From Bacteroidota bacterium (lineage in GTDB: Bacteria; Bacteroidota; Ignavibacteria; Palsa-1295): a DNA stretch of 64,000 bases. The translations under genes and the position numbers were made by a program. Positions 60,000-64,000 of this stretch are shown here, piece after piece. Each line of letters opens with the position of its first letter. Within the stretch, counting starts at the first letter, position 1. The DNA lies in NCBI GenBank assembly GCA_030706745.1, contig JAUZNX010000002.1, forward strand, positions 124,001 through 188,000, in the 5' to 3' direction. Under the pieces are notes generated by a model. It saw nothing but the letters and a program-made list of their open reading frames with translations. It searched no databases and was not told where the DNA came from.

Positions 60000-62525
60000 C
60001 TATTCTTCCGCGTCGAAATCGAACAAATGGCTCGCATGTGCGAGCATGGCTGCTTCGGAGGCCTTCTCGAAGTGTGTCGGATACTTCGCTTCAGCCGCAT
60101 TGATATTCTCGATGCCACGCAACAGTGCATCGGGGTTAAATGAAATGCTATCAATGTGATGCGAGACGAGAAACTCGGCGAAGGCCGGATAATCGCTCGG
60201 TGCCTGACCACAAAGTCCAATTTTCCGATCGGCAACCCGTGCGGCTTCGATCATTGCTGCAATCATTGCTTTGGGCGCCTCATTCTGTTCATCAAACAGA
60301 TCGTGGATGATCGCGGAATCGCGATCGATACCGAGTGTGAGTTGTGTCAGGTCATTAGAGCCGATCGAGAAGCCGTCGAAGATTTCCGCGAAACCCTTGG
60401 CTAGAAGCACGTTGCTTGGAATTTCCGCCATGACATAGACCTCAAGACCATCTTCACCGCGATGCAGACCTTGTTGTTCCATGATCTTGATGACCCGCTC
60501 ACCTTCAGCGATCGTTCGACAGAAGGGGATCATCAGCTTCACATTAGTAAGACCAATTTCATTTCGGACCCAGTGCATGGCCTGGCACTCCAGTTCGAAT
60601 CCCGGTTGATACCGCGAGTTGTAATAACGCGAAGCACCACGGAAGCCAATCATCGGATTCTCTTCCTTGGGCTCGAACTCCGCGCCTCCGATCAAATTTG
60701 CATATTCATTCGTTTTGAAATCGCTCATGCGGACAACAACATCTTTCGGATAAAATGCTGCGGCGATCGTTGCGACGCCCTGAGCCAACATCTCGACAAA
60801 GTACTGAGACTTATCGGAATATCCGGCCGTCAAGTGCTCGATCTGCTTCTTAGCCTGTTCGTCCTTGATATTGGGAAAATTGACCAGCGCCATCGGATGA
60901 ATCTTCACGAGATTATTGATGATGAACTCTAGTCGGAGCAGGCCGACCCCCATGTTGGGGTAGAAAGAGAGACGAAACGCTTGCTCAGGATCACCGAGGA
61001 TCAGCATCGGATGCGTTTTCGGCATAACGATCGAGCCGATCTCTCGCTCAAGTTTCGTAAAGCGAAGTTCACCTCGATAGATCTCGCCGCGTGAGGAAGT
61101 GTTACAGACAATAGTGACTGTCTCGCCGTCCTTGATCGTACTCGTACCGTTAATCGTACCAATGATTGCTGGTGTGCCGAGCTCTCGTGCCACAATCGCC
61201 GCATGACTCGTGCGGCCGCCGTTGTTCGTTACAATCGCCCCAGCGCGCTTCAAGATCGGGTCCCAATCCGGACTGGTGATGTCCGTGACGAGAATATCGC
61301 CGGCTTGAAGAAGATTGCCTTGTTTCGGCGAAGCCAGGACGCGCGCGCGGCCTGATACAATCTTATTTCCAAGTCCCAGACCGTGTGCGAGCAAGATTCC
61401 CTCCTCAGCAAGCTCATACTCGGTGATCGTTAGGTGTTTCTCGCGTGATCGGACCGTTTCAGGGCGTGCCTGAAGAATCCAGAGTTCGCCCGTGATACCA
61501 TCGAGTGCCCACTCGACGTCCATTGGCCGATCGTAATGATCTTCGATCGCAAGCAGCCATTCACCAAGATGCTCAAGTTGAAGGTCGTTTAGCACGAAAG
61601 CATTGCGCAGTGATTCCGGCGTATCAATGTTCCAGACACCAGCATCGTGATCGCTTGGGCTGAATGCCAGTCCATTGGCCAACTTCGATTCGCCAAAGAT
61701 CATCATTTTTTCTTTGGACCCAAGCTTTTTTGAGATCACCGGACGACGGCCCGAGAGCAAGGATGGTTTGAATAACAGAAACTCGTCCGGGATGACCACG
61801 CCACCGACCACATTCTCACCCAGGCCCCACGATCCGGTAATCAGCATCGCATTATCAAAGCCAGTGTCGGGATCGATTGTAAATGCCACGCCGGAGGCGC
61901 CCTTGTCGGCACGGACCATGCACTGCACACCGACCGAGAGGCCGACCTTCATATGATCGAAGCTATTGTCTTCCCGGTACTTGATTGCTCGGTCCGTATA
62001 GAGCGATGCATAGCATTTATGAACTGCACGCACGACATTCTCTTCACCCGATACGTTAAGATAGGTTTCCTGCTGACCGGCAAAGCTTGCGTTCGGGAGA
62101 TCCTCGGCCGTTGCGCTGCTGCGCACCGCTACCGTGGCCATTGTACCGCTCTCCGAAAGAGTCATATAGCCATCGATGATTGCCCGTTGTATCTCTTTCG
62201 GCAGTGTGCCTAGCATGATTTGTGCACGGATGGCCTCGCCAATTTCATGCAGATTCGAGTAATCTTTCCGATCGAGAGAAGCGAGTTTTTCCAGGATGAA
62301 TTGTTTCAGGTTGTTTGCAGTAATAAAATCCCAAAAGGCTTCGGTCGAGAGTGCGAAGCCTTTGGGTATGCGGATCCCCAGTTGCGAGAGACGGGATGTC
62401 ATCTCGCCGAGTGACGCATTCTTACCGCCGACGCGTGGGAGGTCCGACATTCCGATACGCGCAAAGGGCAGTACATACTGTAGTCGGCCGTTGGTGCTTG
62501 TTTCGAGCAAGAGTTGAGGGTTCAT
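60000..62525 (-). CDS. ppsA: Phosphoenolpyruvate synthase
   Basis: An 841-residue enzyme with the N-terminal ATP-binding domain (VGGKNASLGEMTSRL, VRSSATAEDLPNASFAGQQET, DVEWALDG), the phosphohistidine domain (GGRTSHAAIVARELG, catalytic His), and the PEP/pyruvate TIM barrel (VVVRMSDFKTNEY, MIGFRGASRYY, GSNDLTQLTLGIDRD, catalytic Cys in IGLCGQAPSD). It makes PEP, AMP and phosphate from pyruvate and ATP. With the tyrosine phenol-lyase-like gene downstream it would turn amino-acid-derived pyruvate to gluconeogenesis (inference). Begins 2 bp after the baeRF-like gene. Confidence 0.94.
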   Translation of the reverse strand: MNPQLLLETSTNGRLQYVLPFARIGMSDLPRVGGKNASLGEMTSRLSQLGIRIPKGFALSTEAFWDFITANNLKQFILEKLASLDRKDYSNLHEIGEAIRAQIMLGTLPKEIQRAIIDGYMTLSESGTMATVAVRSSATAEDLPNASFAGQQETYLNVSGEENVVRAVHKCYASLYTDRAIKYREDNSFDHMKVGLSVGVQCMVRADKGASGVAFTIDPDTGFDNAMLITGSWGLGENVVGGVVIPDEFLLFKPSLLSGRRPVISKKLGSKEKMMIFGESKLANGLAFSPSDHDAGVWNIDTPESLRNAFVLNDLQLEHLGEWLLAIEDHYDRPMDVEWALDGITGELWILQARPETVRSREKHLTITEYELAEEGILLAHGLGLGNKIVSGRARVLASPKQGNLLQAGDILVTDITSPDWDPILKRAGAIVTNNGGRTSHAAIVARELGTPAIIGTINGTSTIKDGETVTIVCNTSSRGEIYRGELRFTKLEREIGSIVMPKTHPMLILGDPEQAFRLSFYPNMGVGLLRLEFIINNLVKIHPMALVNFPNIKDEQAKKQIEHLTAGYSDKSQYFVEMLAQGVATIAAAFYPKDVVVRMSDFKTNEYANLIGGAEFEPKEENPMIGFRGASRYYNSRYQPGFELECQAMHWVRNEIGLTNVKLMIPFCRTIAEGERVIKIMEQQGLHRGEDGLEVYVMAEIPSNVLLAKGFAEIFDGFSIGSNDLTQLTLGIDRDSAIIHDLFDEQNEAPKAMIAAMIEAARVADRKIGLCGQAPSDYPAFAEFLVSHHIDSISFNPDALLRGIENINAAEAKYPTHFEKASEAAMLAHASHLFDFDAEE

Positions 62526-62527
62526 GG

Positions 62528-63679
62528 CTAGGATTGGTTAACCGTAACCGCGGGTCGCAGCAGCGCGGCGACTCCGGTGGGTGAATGAAAATTCGTTCTG
62601 GACATCACAGTGCCGTGATGTCGCAATGTCAAGATGAGGGCAGCGTTGACGTGATCTGGATTGGATGGATCGGAGCTGATGGCTGCGAGTTCGGGCTCGT
62701 TGACCATCAGGGTCATAATGCCACCCGTGGCGGATAGCGATAAGATGGTGTCGATGTCTTCTGTCACACGACCTTGCGCGCGCAGAGCTTCGAGCTGACT
62801 CCCTTCAGTTTCGGATACGTCCGCGCGGCTGGAGTCAAGCAGGGCACAGGTTTGCCAGAGATGACCGTCGAGTGTAAGCGGATTTCCTTCCGGAACGGCT
62901 AGCCGATTCGGACTCACGAGGACGTTATGATACGGAAGGTGCTTGCGAAAATGGGCGATGACTTCTTCGGTCCCGGTAATGACCAGCGGCACATGCTCAT
63001 TTCGAAGCGCGCTATTGACAGCCTGCGCAAGTGCCTGGATCAGGTGTTCTCGCTTGCGAAAATCACCATCCTGGGAGCCGCCATGGGGGACCATCCCACC
63101 GTGGTGAGCTTCTCCGCTTGCCGGCGCTGACGTGTGGAATGCCCGGTCATGCACGATATCCTCACTGTCGAATGATTCCTCGAGCGCCCATACATCTTCC
63201 AGTGAAATGGGGATCGCGAATTGTGGATGAATGCGGGCCATGCGCGGCTTGCCACGCGAGACATCCAGAAGATAGAAGTGCTCAGGCAGCGATAGAAGCG
63301 GAATCAGCGGCGTCAAACGAAAGTCGTTACCGATCCAAACATTCTCAGCTACACGAAGTGGGAGTGCATAGTACCGAAGAATTGATGGGCTGGCAAAGAT
63401 TGCGTAACTCTCACTTCGTTGACTCCAAAGTTTGGGCTCTTGGAGGAGCGAGCGAAGTGTTTCAAGAACTGCATGACTCGCTTCATCCGAAAAGCTGCTA
63501 CTCTTTAAGAGCGTTGCCGCAGTGTGAATGTGCCCCTTGAGTTCTGCACGACCAATGATTCCGAAGTCCGAGGACTGCGGTACCGAGAAATAAATCGTGA
63601 CTTTCGGACCTGCGGTCTTCGATTCCTGCTCGAACATCTCGAGCAAGCTTTGAAGATCAATTATGGATTGTTGTTTCAC
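62528..63679 (-). CDS. baeRF-type (bacterial archaeo-eukaryotic release factor-like) protein
   Basis: A 383-residue cytoplasmic protein with the layout of baeRF family 3: an N-terminal helical-beta part (VTIYFSVPQSSD), the signature RYYALPLRVAENVWIG and FRLTPLIPLLSLPEHFYLL (the eRF1 domain-2-like fold), and a C-terminal L7Ae/eRF1 domain-3-like part (VPLVITGTEEVIAHFRKHL, EDIDTILSLSATGGIMTLM). An insert with His/Gly (EAHHGGMVPHGGSQ) is near residue 190. These proteins are thought to act on ribosomes or be linked to translation stress; no function is shown. I am moderately sure of the subgroup. Confidence 0.72.
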   Translation of the reverse strand: MKQQSIIDLQSLLEMFEQESKTAGPKVTIYFSVPQSSDFGIIGRAELKGHIHTAATLLKSSSFSDEASHAVLETLRSLLQEPKLWSQRSESYAIFASPSILRYYALPLRVAENVWIGNDFRLTPLIPLLSLPEHFYLLDVSRGKPRMARIHPQFAIPISLEDVWALEESFDSEDIVHDRAFHTSAPASGEAHHGGMVPHGGSQDGDFRKREHLIQALAQAVNSALRNEHVPLVITGTEEVIAHFRKHLPYHNVLVSPNRLAVPEGNPLTLDGHLWQTCALLDSSRADVSETEGSQLEALRAQGRVTEDIDTILSLSATGGIMTLMVNEPELAAISSDPSNPDHVNAALILTLRHHGTVMSRTNFHSPTGVAALLRPAVTVNQS

Positions 63680-64000
63680 GAGCGTTATGAGCGTTATGAG
63701 TGTGGCGACCCGGGATTCCGGTCTCGGGTCGGCGGATCGTCAATTCAGAGAGAGTCCCAGCTTCAGGTTGTGCAGCCGTTGCCGCCACGGTTGCATCGTC
63801 CGTAATGACGGTCCGTGGCGCACGGAGCCCATACCAGTTGAGAACATGGCGTTCGAGCTCAGCCATATGTTCCGGTAATAGTTCTTTGATGCCATGCTGC
63901 TCCAGCAGCAAGTGCATAGCCCTGGCGAGCGAATCCGATGCAAGCTCCAAATCGGCTTCGGCCAGTTCATATTTCATCAATGCGGTTCGGGCCTGTTGAA
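63657..64000 (-). CDS. Unrecognised protein, C-terminal part
   Basis: The frame is open to the right window edge without a stop, and the residues before the TTG/ATG at 63980/63977 (QQARTAL) continue a helical pattern, so it is probably the C-terminal end of a longer gene. Helical half (YELAEADLELASDSLARA, HMAELERHVLNWYGLRAP), then a Thr/Ala-rich, His/Asn-rich tail. Its stop overlaps the start of the baeRF-like gene by 23 bp, so it is the upstream gene of the operon. Function unknown. Confidence 0.55.
   Translation of the reverse strand, partial: QQARTALMKYELAEADLELASDSLARAMHLLLEQHGIKELLPEHMAELERHVLNWYGLRAPRTVITDDATVAATAAQPEAGTLSELTIRRPETGIPGRHTHNAHNARETTIHN

Overview
The window looks like a chromosomal segment of a free-living bacterium of the FCB superphylum (Bacteroidota/Chlorobiota/Ignavibacteriota side; a Kapabacteria- or Ignavibacteria-like lineage is my inference). 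The grounds are many secreted proteins ending in a type IX secretion (T9SS) type A sorting domain, cohesin-like and choice-of-anchor-like modules in surface proteins, and the sequences of RpoA/B/C and ribosomal proteins. Shine-Dalgarno motifs are visible before several genes (e.g. 7982, 32920, 41810), so this is not a Bacteroidia-type genome that largely dispenses with them. No tRNA, rRNA, CRISPR array, transposase or integrase was recognised.

Layout. 1-14.8 kb: six large secreted/surface proteins, most with T9SS tails (beta-helix/Ig-like, dockerin/cohesin-like, IgGFc-binding-like). 14.9-17.4 kb: a sugar-phosphate-isomerase-like TIM barrel, a small membrane protein, and an ArsR regulator with a perfect 20-bp operator palindrome driving two tandem AHSA1/SRPBCC genes. 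17.4-21.2 kb (minus strand): the alpha operon infA-rpmJ-rpsM-rpsK-rpsD-rpoA-rplQ, with a clear terminator; rpmJ is annotated from the sequence. 21.6-28.4 kb: a T9SS beta-propeller protein, a TlpA/ResA-like lipoprotein, a small lipoprotein, a PIG-L deacetylase and an APC permease. 29-37.3 kb: rpoB-rpoC with a strong terminator.

37.5-43.7 kb is the most unusual part. It is an array of paralogous small secreted proteins whose middles have diverged but whose 5' ends (signal peptide and leader) and 3' ends (the last ~20 codons of the T9SS tail) are nearly identical at DNA level. Three toxin-antitoxin modules (two Unstab_antitox/ParE-RelE pairs, one HicBA pair) each sit between a gene-borne tail and an orphan copy of the same tail. 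The shared core repeat is about 62 bp with sharp edges, so the region is organised like a gene-cassette array, although no classical attC motif or integrase is visible. A two-gene insert has truncated two of the surface genes.

43.7-50.2 kb: lipoprotein, an unrecognised Rossmann-fold protein, an FN3-like secreted protein, and three successive DsbD N-terminal-domain proteins, the last being full-length DsbD. 50.2-55.4 kb: GNAT acetyltransferase, PIN toxin/antitoxin pair, a homocysteine-methyltransferase/MTHFR fusion lacking all three zinc cysteines, a GT2 glycosyltransferase and a nucleotide-sugar epimerase. 55.4-64 kb: a tightly packed minus-strand operon (partial gene, baeRF-like protein, PEP synthase, small protein, SDR, fused ADP-forming acyl-CoA synthetase, tyrosine phenol-lyase-like enzyme), which suggests amino-acid catabolism to pyruvate with ATP capture and gluconeogenesis.

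A second genome-level signal is a set of different heptanucleotide tandem repeats with inverted partners in the spacers of the ribosomal/RNA polymerase operons and at the start of two coding regions.
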